DNA from: Lentzea pudingi
GTDB taxonomy: Bacteria; Actinomycetota; Actinomycetes; Mycobacteriales; Pseudonocardiaceae
Assembly: GCF_014646255.1 (NCBI RefSeq)
Contig: NZ_BMNC01000002.1
Location: 186,001 to 250,000, forward strand
DNA length: 64,000 nucleotides
Reading direction: 5' to 3'
Within the stretch, counting starts at the first letter, position 1; each line of letters begins with the position of its first letter. Below the pieces are notes generated by a model, which did not search any database, was not told the DNA's origin, and saw nothing but the letters and a program-made list of their open reading frames with translations. Of this stretch, positions 26,622-35,752 are shown in pieces. The position numbers and the translations under genes are program-made.

Positions 26622-27773
26622 TCACCCCACCTCCAGCTTCTGCCAGCCCTGGTCCACCTGCAACGCGAGTCCGGCAAGTTCCAGCTCGGGCAACAACGCC
26701 CGCACCCGGTCCAGCGGCACCCCGGACTCGACCGAAACGGCCTCGTCACTGACGCCGTTCCGCTTCCCCAGGGCCTCGTACACCCGCATGGCCTCCCCCT
26801 GGGGTGCACCCAGATCGCTTTCCTTCTCGGCGGGCTGCGTGGCGAGGTCGTCACCGAACCGCCCGACCGACTCGACGATCTCGGCCACCGAACTCACCGA
26901 CACCGCCTGTCCGTCCCGCAACAACTCGTGACAGCCGACCGAGCTCACGGACGTGACAGGCCCCGGCACCACCATCAACGGCCGCCCCAGGGCGAGCGTG
27001 ATCGCGGCCGTGTTCTTGGCCCCGCTGCGCCTCCCGGCTTCCACCACGACGGTGCCGCCACCCAACGCGGCGATGAGCCGGTTGCGGGTGAGGAACCGGT
27101 GCCGCGCGGGCGTCACTCCGGGCGGGTACTCGCTGACGATCAGGCCTTCCCGCGCGACCCTGGCGAGCAATCCCTGGTGACCAGCGGGATAGGCGTTGTC
27201 CACACCGCACGCCAGGACCGCGATCGTCACCCCGCGACCCCCGAGCGCACCGCGGTGAGCAGCGCCGTCGATCCCGTACGCGGCCCCCGAAACAACGGTC
27301 ACCCCGGCCGACGCCAACCCGAAGGCGAACTCGCCGGCGACGTGCTCGCCATACCCGCTGGCAGCCCGGGACCCGACCACCGCCACGGCCTTGTCCACGA
27401 CGTCAGCGAGGAAGTGCGGCCCACGCACCCACAGCGCGAGCGGCTCACCCCCACACCGCCGCGCAGCCACGTTCTCGAGCCCGAGCAACGGCCAGCGCGG
27501 CCACTCGTCGTCCTCGGGAACGACCAGCCGCCCACCACGCCCGGTGATGAACTCAAGATCAGCGCGGGCACGCTCCTCGGCCCGCCGCGCGGACGTCTGA
27601 CTGGCCACCGACGGCGAAACTTCGCCGGCCCGCACCATCTCCGCCGCCTCGACGGGCCCCACCTCTCCGACCAACGCCGCGAGCGCAGCCGGATACGGCT
27701 CCGCGACGCGCGACAGGTAGGCCCTGGCCAGGCGGACGGCGTCAGTGGCCCGCCTGGTCCGCGGCGCGGTCAT
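26622..27773 (-). CDS. dprA: DNA-processing protein DprA
   Basis: A 383-residue Rossmann-fold protein that binds incoming single-stranded DNA and loads RecA. It contains AVVGSRAASGYGEHVAGEFA, SGAAYGIDGAAHRGAL and the AGRRSGAKNTA motif, with a C-terminal winged-helix-like region. The ATG at 27773 is chosen because the frame upstream is only tandem-repeat sequence. It follows the comM-yraN genes, the usual order, but across an unusually long repeat-rich gap. Confidence 0.93.
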   Translation of the reverse strand: MTAPRTRRATDAVRLARAYLSRVAEPYPAALAALVGEVGPVEAAEMVRAGEVSPSVASQTSARRAEERARADLEFITGRGGRLVVPEDDEWPRWPLLGLENVAARRCGGEPLALWVRGPHFLADVVDKAVAVVGSRAASGYGEHVAGEFAFGLASAGVTVVSGAAYGIDGAAHRGALGGRGVTIAVLACGVDNAYPAGHQGLLARVAREGLIVSEYPPGVTPARHRFLTRNRLIAALGGGTVVVEAGRRSGAKNTAAITLALGRPLMVVPGPVTSVSSVGCHELLRDGQAVSVSSVAEIVESVGRFGDDLATQPAEKESDLGAPQGEAMRVYEALGKRNGVSDEAVSVESGVPLDRVRALLPELELAGLALQVDQGWQKLEVG

Positions 27774-27983
27774 CGGAACCACCACCAGGGCAGCCAGCGC
27801 TGCCAGGGTTCGGGGTGCCACGGGTTCGGCGGGCCGGCACCGGAGGCGTGCCGCCCGACTGTGCACCGCAGCTGGAGGAGTGCGGGTACGGCGGTGGAGA
27901 TGAGGGGTGCGGCGGGGATGAGAAGTGGGGTCATGGCTGGGCTCCTGTTCGAGGGGGCTGGGACGGTTCGAAGGACGAGCGGT

Positions 27984-28079
27984 GGTTCGGGGCCGGCGGT
28001 TCGGGGCCGGCGGTTCGGGGCCGGCGGTTCGGGGCCGGCGGTTCGGGGCCGGCGGTTCGGGACGGCGGTTCGGGACGGC
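27984..28079. repeat. 14-bp tandem repeat array
   Basis: Five perfect head-to-tail copies of GGTTCGGGGCCGGC run from 27984 to 28053, followed by two 13-bp variants (GGTTCGGGACGGC) to 28079. There are no spacers, so it is not a CRISPR. It lies in noncoding DNA upstream of dprA. Confidence 0.92.
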
Positions 28080-28790
28080 CGGGAAGCGAGGGCGAGGGGC
28101 ACGGGTCGAGAGGTGAGCAAGACTTCGGGGCGGCGGTTCGGGGCAGCTGTTCGGGACGGCCGGGAGGCGAGGGCCGGGAGGCGAGGGCCGGGGGCACGGG
28201 TTGAGAGGTGAGCGGGGATTCGGGACGCGGAGCAGGTGTCCGGGGCACGGGAGAGGCAAGGTCGAGAACCACGGGGCGAGCGGGATGGGCAGGGCAAGCG
28301 GGGTGAGTGAGGCGAGTGGGTTGGGCAGGCACGCGGGTTGGCGGGCACACGGGTTGGCGGGCACGCGGGGCGGGCAAGGTTGAACGGGGCACGCGGGTTG
28401 GGCGGGCCAAGCAGTTTCAGCGGGGGCGAGCAGGGTGAGCGGGTCGCCCGTTGGGAAGGACGGGCGACCCGCTCGGATCGGACGCGAGTTGAGGCTCGGA
28501 GCTCGCGTCCGGTGGGTTCGGGCGCTTGGGTTGGGACAGGCGCCCGAACGTTTTGGGGTGGGTGCCGGCGCGGAGCGGGAGTGGGCTTCGCGCCCGGCGG
28601 CAGGTGGGCACGGCAGGTGCCGTGCGCTGTTGGGTTGGGGTGAGCGGGCGCTCGCAGGGGACGAGCGCCCGCTCGGATGGGGCCGGACGCGGAGTCGGGG
28701 CGTTGAAGCTCCGCGGCCGGCGGCTTGGGGTGGAGTGGCGTGCGCTGCTGTTGAGGGCGGCGGGTCCGGGAGGGTGGTGGCTTGGATGGG

Positions 28791-28884
28791 CTACGGGCTA
28801 CGGGCTGCGGGCCGTGGGCTGCGGGCTGCGGGCCGTGGGCCGTGGGCTGCGGGCCGTGGGCTGCGGGCTGTGGGCTGTGGGTGT
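28791..28884 (+). repeat. G-rich heptad array, potential G-quadruplex
   Basis: About twelve tandem 7-bp units of the form GGGCYRY (for example GGGCTGC, GGGCCGT) run to within 12 bp of the comM stop codon. Each unit supplies a GGG followed by 4 nt, which meets the usual G3N1-7 rule for quadruplex DNA on the plus strand. Confidence 0.85.
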
Positions 28885-28895
28885 GGGTGTGGGGG

Positions 28896-30419
28896 TTAGG
28901 TGTAGGCGCGGCGTTCTCGGAACTGGAGGGCGGCGGCCACGTGGTCTTGGGTTGGGCTGTCTGCCTCGGCGAGGTCGGCGAGGGTCCAGGCGACGCGTAG
29001 GCAGCGGTCGGCTCCTCGGCCCGTCAGGGCGCCTACGGCCAGGGCTCGGTCCAGCAGGGTTGTTGTTGGTCTGGGGAGGGCGAATTCGCGGCGTAGGGCT
29101 GGGCCTGGGACGAGGGCGTTTGCTTGCCAGGGGTGGCCGTGGGACGACCAGCGGGTGGCGGCCCTTGTCCTTGCTTTGAGGACTCTGGCTCTTACCACCG
29201 CTGTCGGTTCTGGTGGGGTTGCGTCCGCGTTGGCCATGGCCGTTGTGGCTCTCATGCGGACCCTCAGGTCTACGCGGTCCAGGAGTGGGCCGGAGAGGCG
29301 GGTCTGGTAGCGGCGGCGGACTGTGGCCGTGCAGATGCAGTCGGTCTCCTTCGGTGGGGCGCAGGGGCAGGGGTTGGTGGCGAGGATCAGCTGGAAGCGG
29401 GCCGGGTAGCGGGCTATGCCGTCTCGGCGGGGGATGCGGACCTCGCCCTCTTCCAGGGCTGTGCGGAGGGTGTCGATCGTCTTCTGGCCGAACTCGCAGG
29501 CCTCGTCGAGGAAGAGGACACCCTTGTGGGCTCTGGAGGCCGCGCCTGGTTTGGCCATGCCGCTGCCGCCGCCTATCAGGGCCGCTATCGACGTCGTGTG
29601 GTGGACGTTCACGAACGGCGGGCTGGCCACCAAGGGGTAGTCGAAGGAGAGGACGCCCGCCACCGAGTGGACTGCCGTCACCGCCAGGGACTCCTGGCGG
29701 TTCAGGGGTGGGAGGAGGCCGGGGAGGCGTTCGGCCAGCATCGTCTTGCCGGTGCCCGGCGGGCCCGTCAGCAGGAGGTGGTGGGCCCCTGCGGCGGCCA
29801 CCTCCAGGGCCCAGCGGGCCTCTGGCTGGCCCACGACGTCGGCCAGGTCCGGCACGGTCGGCAGCGGTGGGTCTGCCGGTGTGGGTGGCTCGTGCAGCTC
29901 CACCGCCTCGCCTCGGAGCCAGGCGAGGACTTCGGCGAGGGTCTGGGCGCCGTGCAGGGTGATGCCGTCGACCAGGGCCGCCTCGGGCAGGGCGTCGACC
30001 GGGACGATCGCCGTCGTGAGGCCTGCTCTGCGGGCGGCCAGCAGGGCCGGCAGGACGCCCCGGACCGCGCGGACCCGGCCGTCCAGGGCCAGTTCGCCCA
30101 GCAGGACGGTGGTGGCCAGGCGGTCGCACGGGATCGAGCCGGCGGCAGCGAGGGTGGCGCAGGCGATCGCGACGTCGTAGCTGCTGCCGCCCTTGGGCAG
30201 GTTCGCCGGGGACAGGCCGAGGACGATGCGCTGCTTCGGCCACTCCTCCTCGCTGTTGCGGACCGCGGCCTTCACGCGCTCCTTCGACTCGTGCAACGAC
30301 GCGTCGGGCAGGCCGAGGAGGTGGGTGCGGGGCTGGCCCACGCCCACGTCGGCCTCGATCTCGACCGCCAGGCCGTCGACTCCGCACAGCGCGACGGACC
30401 AGGCCTGCGCCAGGCCCAT
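28896..30419 (-). CDS. comM: YifB/ComM-family Mg-chelatase-like AAA+ ATPase
   Basis: A 507-residue AAA+ protein related to ComM, the helicase that promotes branch migration during transformation. An N-terminal ChlI-like domain (ALCGVDGLAVEIEADVGVG, GLPDASLHESKERVKAA) precedes Walker A GPPGTGKT and Walker B GVLFLDE. A cysteine cluster in ATNPCPCAPP and CICTATVRRRY is conserved in the family. It lies 1 bp from the upstream yraN-type gene, forming a small DNA-processing operon with dprA. Confidence 0.93.
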   Translation of the reverse strand: MGLAQAWSVALCGVDGLAVEIEADVGVGQPRTHLLGLPDASLHESKERVKAAVRNSEEEWPKQRIVLGLSPANLPKGGSSYDVAIACATLAAAGSIPCDRLATTVLLGELALDGRVRAVRGVLPALLAARRAGLTTAIVPVDALPEAALVDGITLHGAQTLAEVLAWLRGEAVELHEPPTPADPPLPTVPDLADVVGQPEARWALEVAAAGAHHLLLTGPPGTGKTMLAERLPGLLPPLNRQESLAVTAVHSVAGVLSFDYPLVASPPFVNVHHTTSIAALIGGGSGMAKPGAASRAHKGVLFLDEACEFGQKTIDTLRTALEEGEVRIPRRDGIARYPARFQLILATNPCPCAPPKETDCICTATVRRRYQTRLSGPLLDRVDLRVRMRATTAMANADATPPEPTAVVRARVLKARTRAATRWSSHGHPWQANALVPGPALRREFALPRPTTTLLDRALAVGALTGRGADRCLRVAWTLADLAEADSPTQDHVAAALQFRERRAYT

Positions 30420-30420
30420 C

Positions 30421-30795
30421 TCAGGCTCCCCGCAGGTGCTGCAGGCACGGCTCGCCGGAGGGAGGCCAGGTGACCGAGATCAGGTCGACGCGGACGTTGG
30501 ACCAGCCGACGCCGTGCGACGCAAGCCAGCGCAGGGCTGTGCGCCGCAGGCGCGAGAGCTTGCGCTGGTCGACCGCCTCGTCCGGGCGGCCCCAGGCCGG
30601 GCCGGACCTGGTTTTGACCTCGCAGACGACCAGGCGGTCGCCCTCCACGGCCACGACGTCGAGCTCACCGTCGCGGCACGTCCAGTTCCGCGACAGGACG
30701 ACCAGGCCCTGCCCCTCCAGGTACCTGCACGCCAGGTCCTCGCCCTGACGGCCCTTCTCCTGCTGCCTGGTCTCGACCAGTGCCCGTTGCGCCAC
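30421..30795 (-). CDS. YraN family (UPF0102) endonuclease-like protein
   Basis: A 124-residue protein of the restriction-endonuclease fold, function unproven. The family motif is intact: NWTCRDGELDVVA with CEVKTRSG, giving the E/D-ExK-type arrangement. The ATG at 30795 is the natural start. It is translated just ahead of comM and is normally found in this cluster. Confidence 0.9.
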   Translation of the reverse strand: MAQRALVETRQQEKGRQGEDLACRYLEGQGLVVLSRNWTCRDGELDVVAVEGDRLVVCEVKTRSGPAWGRPDEAVDQRKLSRLRRTALRWLASHGVGWSNVRVDLISVTWPPSGEPCLQHLRGA

Positions 30796-30872
30796 TGCCT
30801 TCGCCTCCCTGCGGGTCGTTGGCTTCGACCTTGCAGGGCGGGACGGGGTGGGCGGCCGGGCCGCGGGGAATC

Positions 30873-30917
30873 TGTGGACAACTCAGCGGCTGTGGACAAG
30901 TCGGCCGTTGTGGATCT
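30873..30917. promoter_or_regulatory. Array of three DnaA-box-like sites with 18-bp period
   Basis: TGTGGACAA (exact complement of the actinobacterial DnaA box TTGTCCACA) occurs at 30873-30881 and 30891-30899. A weaker TGTGGATCT follows at 30909-30917. All three share orientation and are spaced exactly 18 bp apart, in the gap upstream of the yraN-type gene. dnaA and dnaN are not nearby, so this is not oriC. Titration of DnaA or DnaA control of the DNA-processing operon is possible (inference). Confidence 0.55.
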
Positions 30918-30949
30918 TGAGACGGCGGAGTTGTCGGTGGGATGTGCTA

Positions 30950-30998
30950 ACGGCACCGCCCCCGCGTGCCCGGATCCGGGACGCGGGGGCGGTGCCGT
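30950..30998 (-). terminator. Strong 18-bp hairpin terminator after the DUF2469 gene
   Basis: ACGGCACCGCCCCCGCGT at 30950-30967 pairs perfectly with 30981-30998. The loop itself is the palindrome CCCGGATCCGGG. It lies 7 bp after the DUF2469 stop and probably ends the rplS-lepB-lepB-rnhB-DUF2469 transcript. Confidence 0.85.
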
Positions 30999-31005
30999 GA
31001 AAATC

Positions 31006-31332
31006 TCAGGAGGAGGGGAACGGCCCGCTTTCCGGAAGACGCAGGTCCGGCTTGTCCAGCTCCTCCACGTTCACGTCCTTGAACGTGATGACACGAACGT
31101 TCTTGACGAACCTCGCGGGGCGGTACATGTCCCACACCCACGCGTCCGACATGCGCACCTCGAAGTACACCTCGCCGTCGGCGTTGCGCACCTGCACGTC
31201 CACCGAGTTGGCCAGGTAGAAACGCCGTTCGGTCTCCACGACGAACGAGAACTGGCTGACTATGTCGCGGTACTCCTTGTACAGCGACAGTTCCATCTCG
31301 GTCTCGTACTTCTCGAGATCCTCTGCACTCAT
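31006..31332 (-). CDS. DUF2469 family protein
   Basis: A 108-residue actinobacterial protein of unknown role (Rv2901c type), always found beside rnhB. The typical start MSAEDLEKYETEMELSLYKE and the YRDIVSQFSFVVETERRFYL region are complete. There is no signal or membrane helix. The ATG at 31332 shares one base with the rnhB TAA (TAATG), so translation is coupled. It is the last gene before a strong terminator. Confidence 0.93.
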   Translation of the reverse strand: MSAEDLEKYETEMELSLYKEYRDIVSQFSFVVETERRFYLANSVDVQVRNADGEVYFEVRMSDAWVWDMYRPARFVKNVRVITFKDVNVEELDKPDLRLPESGPFPSS

Positions 31333-32123
31333 TACGCCTCCGCGCGGGTCATCTGCTCCGCGCCCTCCCTCGTCGCGAGCTCCCCGGCATCAGCCGGGGC
31401 TGCATCATTCTGGACCACGGCCGTCGCGGTCGTGGCGCGCGCCACCCTGTGCGGCGCGGCGAGACCGTGCTTGGCAGCCGCTGCTGCCACATTTACATAC
31501 GACCAGCGATGCTCTGCACACGGGCCGTGCTCCATCAACGCGGCCGTGTGGTCGGGCGTGCAGTACCCCTTGTGCACGTTGAACCCGTACTCGGGATGAC
31601 GATCATGCAGATCCGCCATGATCCTGTCCCGCGTGACCTTGGCCAGCACCGATGCCGCCGCGACGCACGCCGCGGCCTGGTCCCCCTTGAGCACCGCCAC
31701 GTTCGGCGCGGGCATCCCCGGCACCTTGAAACCGTCCGTGAGCACGTAACCAGGGTGCGTCGCCATCTGCGCCACCGCCCGCCGCATGCCCTCGATGTTC
31801 ATGACGTGGATGCCCAGCCAGTCGATGTCGGCGGGCGGAACGACCACGACCGAGTGATCCAGCGCACGCTTGAGCACCAGGTCGTACATCCGGTCGCGGG
31901 CCGCCGCCGTCATCAGCTTCGAGTCGTTCAGCCCTTCGAACCGCGAAGCATCACCCGGTCGAAGGACACACGCGGCGATCACCAACGGCCCGGCGCACGG
32001 TCCGCGCCCGGCCTCGTCGACGCCGGCGACAGGGCCGAGGCCCCGGCGCTCCAGCGTGCTCTGCAACGCCCAGTTCCCCGCCGAGCCCCGCACCACCGCG
32101 CGGGGCGGCATGAACATGGTCAT
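31332..32123 (-). CDS. rnhB: Ribonuclease HII
   Basis: Endonuclease removing RNA from DNA-RNA hybrids and misincorporated ribonucleotides, 263 residues. The catalytic start VAGVDEAGRGPCAGPLV gives the Asp-Glu pair; a further acidic residue lies in KGDQAAACVAAASVLAKV. The C-terminus has a low-complexity extension. The ATG at 32123 overlaps the lepB stop (ATGA) and is preferred over ATG codons at 32117 and 32111. Confidence 0.95.
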   Translation of the reverse strand: MTMFMPPRAVVRGSAGNWALQSTLERRGLGPVAGVDEAGRGPCAGPLVIAACVLRPGDASRFEGLNDSKLMTAAARDRMYDLVLKRALDHSVVVVPPADIDWLGIHVMNIEGMRRAVAQMATHPGYVLTDGFKVPGMPAPNVAVLKGDQAAACVAAASVLAKVTRDRIMADLHDRHPEYGFNVHKGYCTPDHTAALMEHGPCAEHRWSYVNVAAAAAKHGLAAPHRVARATTATAVVQNDAAPADAGELATREGAEQMTRAEA

Positions 32124-32983
32124 CGGCGGAATCGGTCTCGCACTCGACGCCCGAGCAGCAGAAGCGGCCACGCCGCGACGATACCCAGGCCCAGCGGAAC
32201 GTTCTGCTGCCATCCCGGTGCACCCATCGACACGGCCTGCGGATCGTGGTCCGACACCCCGCCCCACCTCGACGGAGGCAGCACGATCACGCGCGCCTTC
32301 CCGATCACGTCGCTGACCGGCACGAGCCCGTTGAGCCCGCCCTGGCCCTGGCAGCGCGAGTCGCACGAGTGGTTGCGGTTGTCGCCGAGCACGAACAACA
32401 TCCCGTCCGGGATCTTCAGCTCCTCGAACGACTCCTGCTCGGCCGGCGTTCCCTCGTCGAAGTGCTTGTACGGCTCGTCGAGCGGCTTGCCGTCCACCGT
32501 CACGCGGTTCTGCTCGTCGCAGCACTTCACGGTCTGCCCGCCGACGGCGATCACGCGTTTGACGAAGTCCTCCTCGTTCGCCGACGGCAGCCCGATCAGC
32601 GACCCGAGCCACGACAGCCCCTGCGAGACCGGGTTGCCCGGCTCGTCGGAGATGAAGTCGTTCTGCCACGAGGGCGGCCCGCGGAACACGATCACGTCGC
32701 CCGGCGCAGGGTCGGTGAAGCGGAAGGTGACCTTGTCCACCAGCACCCGGTCGCCGTAGCAGTCGGTGCACCCGTGCAGCGTCGTCTCCATCGACTCCGA
32801 CGGGATCATGTAGACGCGGCCGAGGAAGATCTGGATGCCGATCGCGAGGCCGAAAGCGACCAGGATGAGGACAGGCAGTTCCTTCCAGAAGTTGCCCTTT
32901 TTCTTCTGCTTCCCGGGCTTGTCCGAAGCGTCCGAACTGGGCTCGTCACCGGACGGGTTCTGCTCTGGAGCGTCGTCGACCAC
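32120..32983 (-). CDS. lepB: Signal peptidase I, second of a tandem pair
   Basis: Membrane serine protease that removes Sec/Tat signal peptides, 287 residues. A charged cytosolic N-terminus leads to a membrane helix (about 36-54). The catalytic serine is Ser64 in MIPSESMETT and the general-base lysine is Lys142 in DFVKRVIAVGGQ. A second hydrophobic segment near the C-terminus gives an extra anchor that the first paralogue lacks. It is translationally coupled to rnhB. Confidence 0.95.
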   Translation of the reverse strand: MVDDAPEQNPSGDEPSSDASDKPGKQKKKGNFWKELPVLILVAFGLAIGIQIFLGRVYMIPSESMETTLHGCTDCYGDRVLVDKVTFRFTDPAPGDVIVFRGPPSWQNDFISDEPGNPVSQGLSWLGSLIGLPSANEEDFVKRVIAVGGQTVKCCDEQNRVTVDGKPLDEPYKHFDEGTPAEQESFEELKIPDGMLFVLGDNRNHSCDSRCQGQGGLNGLVPVSDVIGKARVIVLPPSRWGGVSDHDPQAVSMGAPGWQQNVPLGLGIVAAWPLLLLGRRVRDRFRR

Positions 32984-32987
32984 GAGG

Positions 32988-33728
32988 TCAGCCTAGGGGC
33001 TGGGGGTTGTGATCCGACACAACACTCCACCGATCTTTCGGGAAAACGACGTACCGGGCTTTCCCGATGACGTTCTCGAGCGGCACGGTGCCCGCTACGC
33101 CCCCGCCACCCTGTTTGCGCGAGTCGGTGGAGTTCATCCGGTTGTCCCCCATCACGAACAACCGTCCATCCGGCACGCGGAACGGCGCGAACGGTTCGTG
33201 GTCCGCGGGCGAAGTCCCGGCCTGCCAATGCACATAGGGCTCGTCGAGCGGTTTGCCGTCCACAACGACACGGTGCTGCTCGTCGCAACACATCACCGTC
33301 TGGCCGGGCAACGCGATCACGCGCTTCACGAAGTCGCGCTCGTTCGCGGGCGCGATGCCCAGCAGCGAACCGATGTTCTGCACGAAACCCGCGACGGGGT
33401 TGGTCGACGGAGGAGTGCGGAAGTCGTTGTGGGTCCACGCCTCGGGGCCGCGGAACACGACCACCTCACCCGGCTCGACGTCACCGAACCGGTAGGTCAC
33501 CTTGTCGACCAGCACGCGGTCGTTCTCGCAGCCGGTGCACCCGTGCAGCGTGCTCTCCATCGACGCCGAGGGGATCACGTAGACCCGCGCCACGAACGCC
33601 TGGATCAGCACCGTCAGCACGACGGCCGTCACGACGACGTAGAGAACATCTCTGTAAACAGGGGTACGCCCCCGCTCCGGTTCGTCCGGTGCGGAGGCGT
33701 CCTCTGAGTCTTCTGGGCTCGAAGCCAC
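32988..33728 (-). CDS. lepB: Signal peptidase I, first of a tandem pair
   Basis: A 246-residue paralogue of the following gene. One N-terminal membrane helix (about 27-46), catalytic Ser56 in VIPSASMEST and Lys135 in DFVKRVIALPGQ, and the box GDNRMNSTDSR are all present. The two genes are 4 bp apart and clearly arose by duplication; a tandem set of type I signal peptidases is also known in Streptomyces. It follows rplS by 3 bp. Confidence 0.95.
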   Translation of the reverse strand: MASSPEDSEDASAPDEPERGRTPVYRDVLYVVVTAVVLTVLIQAFVARVYVIPSASMESTLHGCTGCENDRVLVDKVTYRFGDVEPGEVVVFRGPEAWTHNDFRTPPSTNPVAGFVQNIGSLLGIAPANERDFVKRVIALPGQTVMCCDEQHRVVVDGKPLDEPYVHWQAGTSPADHEPFAPFRVPDGRLFVMGDNRMNSTDSRKQGGGGVAGTVPLENVIGKARYVVFPKDRWSVVSDHNPQPLG

Positions 33729-33731
33729 CGG

Positions 33732-34091
33732 TCAGGAGACCGGACGGGCCTCGCGCTTCTCCTTGATCTTGGCAGCCTTGCCGCGCAGCTCGCGCAGGTA
33801 GTACAGCTTGGCGCGACGCACGTCACCGCGGATGGCGACCTCGATCTCGGCGATGTTCGGGGAGTGCACCGGGAAGGTGCGCTCGACGCCGACGCCGAAC
33901 GAGACCTTGCGGACGGTGAAGGTCTCGCGGATGCCGCCGCCCTGGCGACGGATCACGACGCCCTGGAACACCTGGACGCGCTCGCGCGAGCCCTCGATGA
34001 CGCGGACGTGGACCTTCAGCGTGTCACCGGCGCGGAACGCCGGGATGTCGGTGCGCAGCGACTGGGCGTCGAGTGCGTCCAGGATGTTCAT
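33732..34091 (-). CDS. rplS: 50S ribosomal protein L19
   Basis: A 119-residue L19 at the 30S-50S interface. Conserved [40 protein letters not shown] and [17 protein letters not shown] are intact. It heads the rplS-lepB-lepB-rnhB-DUF2469 run. The ATG is at 34091. Confidence 0.98.
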   Translation of the reverse strand: MNILDALDAQSLRTDIPAFRAGDTLKVHVRVIEGSRERVQVFQGVVIRRQGGGIRETFTVRKVSFGVGVERTFPVHSPNIAEIEVAIRGDVRRAKLYYLRELRGKAAKIKEKREARPVS

Positions 34092-34241
34092 CGGTGTTCC
34101 TCACGTGTCTTGAACTCCCCAGAGCATGTTCCATGGCTGTGCACGACATGATGGGGGTCGGCTTGTGTGCGCACGCCGATATCCACCGGCTGCGGCAACT
34201 GGTCCAGTGTGCCAGACCAGGCACCCCGGAACGAAATCGGG

Positions 34242-34988
34242 CTACTCCCCGCCCTCGCGCAGGCGCGTGAGCAGGGCGCGGTCGTGCTTGTCGAACGCGT
34301 CCGCCGGCAACGATTCCAGCAGGTCGGGACGCCTTTCGAAGGTGCGGGCGAGTGACTGGTCACGCCGCCAGCGGTCGATCAGCCGGTGGTTGCCGGAACG
34401 CAGGACGTCCGGCACCTCCAGGTCACGCCACACGAGCGGCCGCGTGTAGCTCGGCCCTTCGAGCAGCCCGTCCTGGAACGAGTCCTCGGCGTGCGACTTC
34501 GGGTTCCCGAGCACGCCCGGCAGCAACCGCGCGACCGCCTCCACGATCGCGAGCACCGCCACCTCGCCGCCGACCAGCACGTAGTCGCCGATCGACACCT
34601 CGTTGACGCGTACGCGCCGTCGAGCGTCATCGACCACACGCTGGTCAATGCCTTCGTAGCGACCGCACGCGAACACGAGGTGGGCCTCCTCCGCGTACTC
34701 GTGCGCGACCGCCTGCGTGAACGGGCGTCCGGCCGGCGTCGGCACGATGAGACGCGTCTCGTCCGTGCACACGTCGTCGAGGGCGGGACCCCAGATGTCG
34801 GCCTTCATGACCATGCCAGGCCCACCGCCGTACGGGCTGTCGTCGACAGCCTTGTGCACGTCCTGGGTCCAGTCACGCAGGTCGTGCACGCCGACGCTGA
34901 TCAGGCCCTTGTCGATCGCCTTGCCGAGCAACGCCGCGCGCAGCGGCGCGAGGTACTCGGGAAAGATCGTGACGACGTCAATCTGCAT
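34242..34988 (-). CDS. trmD: tRNA (guanine37-N1)-methyltransferase
   Basis: A 248-residue SPOUT methyltransferase that makes m1G37 and prevents frameshifting. The trefoil-knot sequences [13 protein letters not shown] and [13 protein letters not shown] are intact, as is [16 protein letters not shown]. It overlaps rimM by 11 bp, the standard order rpsP-khpA-rimM-trmD. A gap of 150 bp without a gene separates it from rplS. Confidence 0.97.
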   Translation of the reverse strand: MQIDVVTIFPEYLAPLRAALLGKAIDKGLISVGVHDLRDWTQDVHKAVDDSPYGGGPGMVMKADIWGPALDDVCTDETRLIVPTPAGRPFTQAVAHEYAEEAHLVFACGRYEGIDQRVVDDARRRVRVNEVSIGDYVLVGGEVAVLAIVEAVARLLPGVLGNPKSHAEDSFQDGLLEGPSYTRPLVWRDLEVPDVLRSGNHRLIDRWRRDQSLARTFERRPDLLESLPADAFDKHDRALLTRLREGGE

Positions 34989-35493
34989 CGAGCAGGCCCT
35001 CTGGCGGGTCGATCACGACGCGACCGCCGCGAACGTCCACGGTGGGCACGATCTCGCGCACGAACGGGATCAGCGCCTCGCTCTTGTCACGGATGACGAC
35101 GAGCAGCTCACCGCCGGGTCCGTGCAGGATCTCCTTGACCGTGCCGATCTTCGTCCCGTCGACGAGTTCGGCCGCGAGCCCTTCGAGCTCGTGGTCGTAG
35201 AACTCGTCCGGGTCGTCGATCGCCGGCAGGTCGTCGGTGCTGCCCAGCAACAGGGTGCCGCGCAACGACTCCGCGACGTCCCGCGTGAGAACTTCCTCGA
35301 AACGCACGAGCAGCCGCCCGGCATGAGGCCGGGCGGCTGACACGGTGAGGCTTCGGGACGTGCCGTCACGCAGCCTGGCCTGGAGCGTGGCTCCGAGCTT
35401 GAACCGCATTTCGGGTGAATCCGTGCGCACGTCGACGGAGAGTTCCCCGGTGATCCCGTGCGCCTTGGCCACTCGGCCGACGACGACGTCCAT
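34978..35493 (-). CDS. rimM: 16S rRNA processing protein RimM
   Basis: A 171-residue 30S maturation factor. [17 protein letters not shown] is the N-terminal RimM signature. The PRC-barrel half has [12 protein letters not shown] and the [12 protein letters not shown] box. The ATG at 35493 is chosen by homology; upstream codons are not part of the family. It overlaps trmD by 11 bp. Confidence 0.96.
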   Translation of the reverse strand: MDVVVGRVAKAHGITGELSVDVRTDSPEMRFKLGATLQARLRDGTSRSLTVSAARPHAGRLLVRFEEVLTRDVAESLRGTLLLGSTDDLPAIDDPDEFYDHELEGLAAELVDGTKIGTVKEILHGPGGELLVVIRDKSEALIPFVREIVPTVDVRGGRVVIDPPEGLLDAD

Positions 35494-35512
35494 GTGCCCT
35501 TTGCAGCTTCGT

Positions 35513-35752
35513 TCAGCGGTCGGTGTCGACGACGTCGACCCGTACACCACGACCGCCGATACCGGCCATCACGGTGCGCAGGGCCGTCGCGGTGCGACCG
35601 CCACGACCGATCACCTTGCCGAGGTCGTCCGGGTGGACGTGGACCTCGAGGGTGCGGCCGCGGCGGGTCGTGACGAGGTTCACCCGGACGTCGTCCGGGT
35701 GGTCGACGATGCCGCGAACGAGGTGTTCGAGGGCGTCAGCCAACAAACTCAC
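35513..35752 (-). CDS. khpA: KH-domain RNA-binding protein KhpA
   Basis: A 79-residue single KH domain with the GxxG loop in [14 protein letters not shown]. KhpA binds RNA broadly and in Gram-positives influences cell size and small-RNA biology. The GTG at 35752 overlaps the rpsP stop by 4 bp. It is in the conserved rpsP operon. Confidence 0.96.
   Translation of the reverse strand: MSLLADALEHLVRGIVDHPDDVRVNLVTTRRGRTLEVHVHPDDLGKVIGRGGRTATALRTVMAGIGGRGVRVDVVDTDR

Larger units (their letters stand above)
27774..28895. other. 1.1-kb repeat-rich gap between comM and dprA
   Basis: No gene is supported. Both strands contain long open frames, but these translate to simple Arg/Pro/Gly repeats. Several tandem-repeat families occupy the gap: a 14-bp family at 27984-28079, a GGCACRCGGGTTGGCGG-like family around 28328-28375, and a G-rich heptad array at 28791-28884. 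In this cluster dprA normally follows comM closely. Confidence 0.7.

Noticed and set aside
27984..28079. Regular repeats resembling a CRISPR array
   Set aside because: The copies are head-to-tail without spacers, only 13-14 bp long, and no cas genes are near.
28435..29179. Long open frames on the plus strand through the repeat field and the end of comM
   Set aside because: They translate to Gly/Arg-rich repeats or lie antisense to comM, and have no start signals or family features.
30873..30917. Possible oriC because of clustered DnaA boxes
   Set aside because: No dnaA, dnaN, rpmH or AT-rich unwinding element is nearby; the surrounding genes are yraN, comM and DUF2469.
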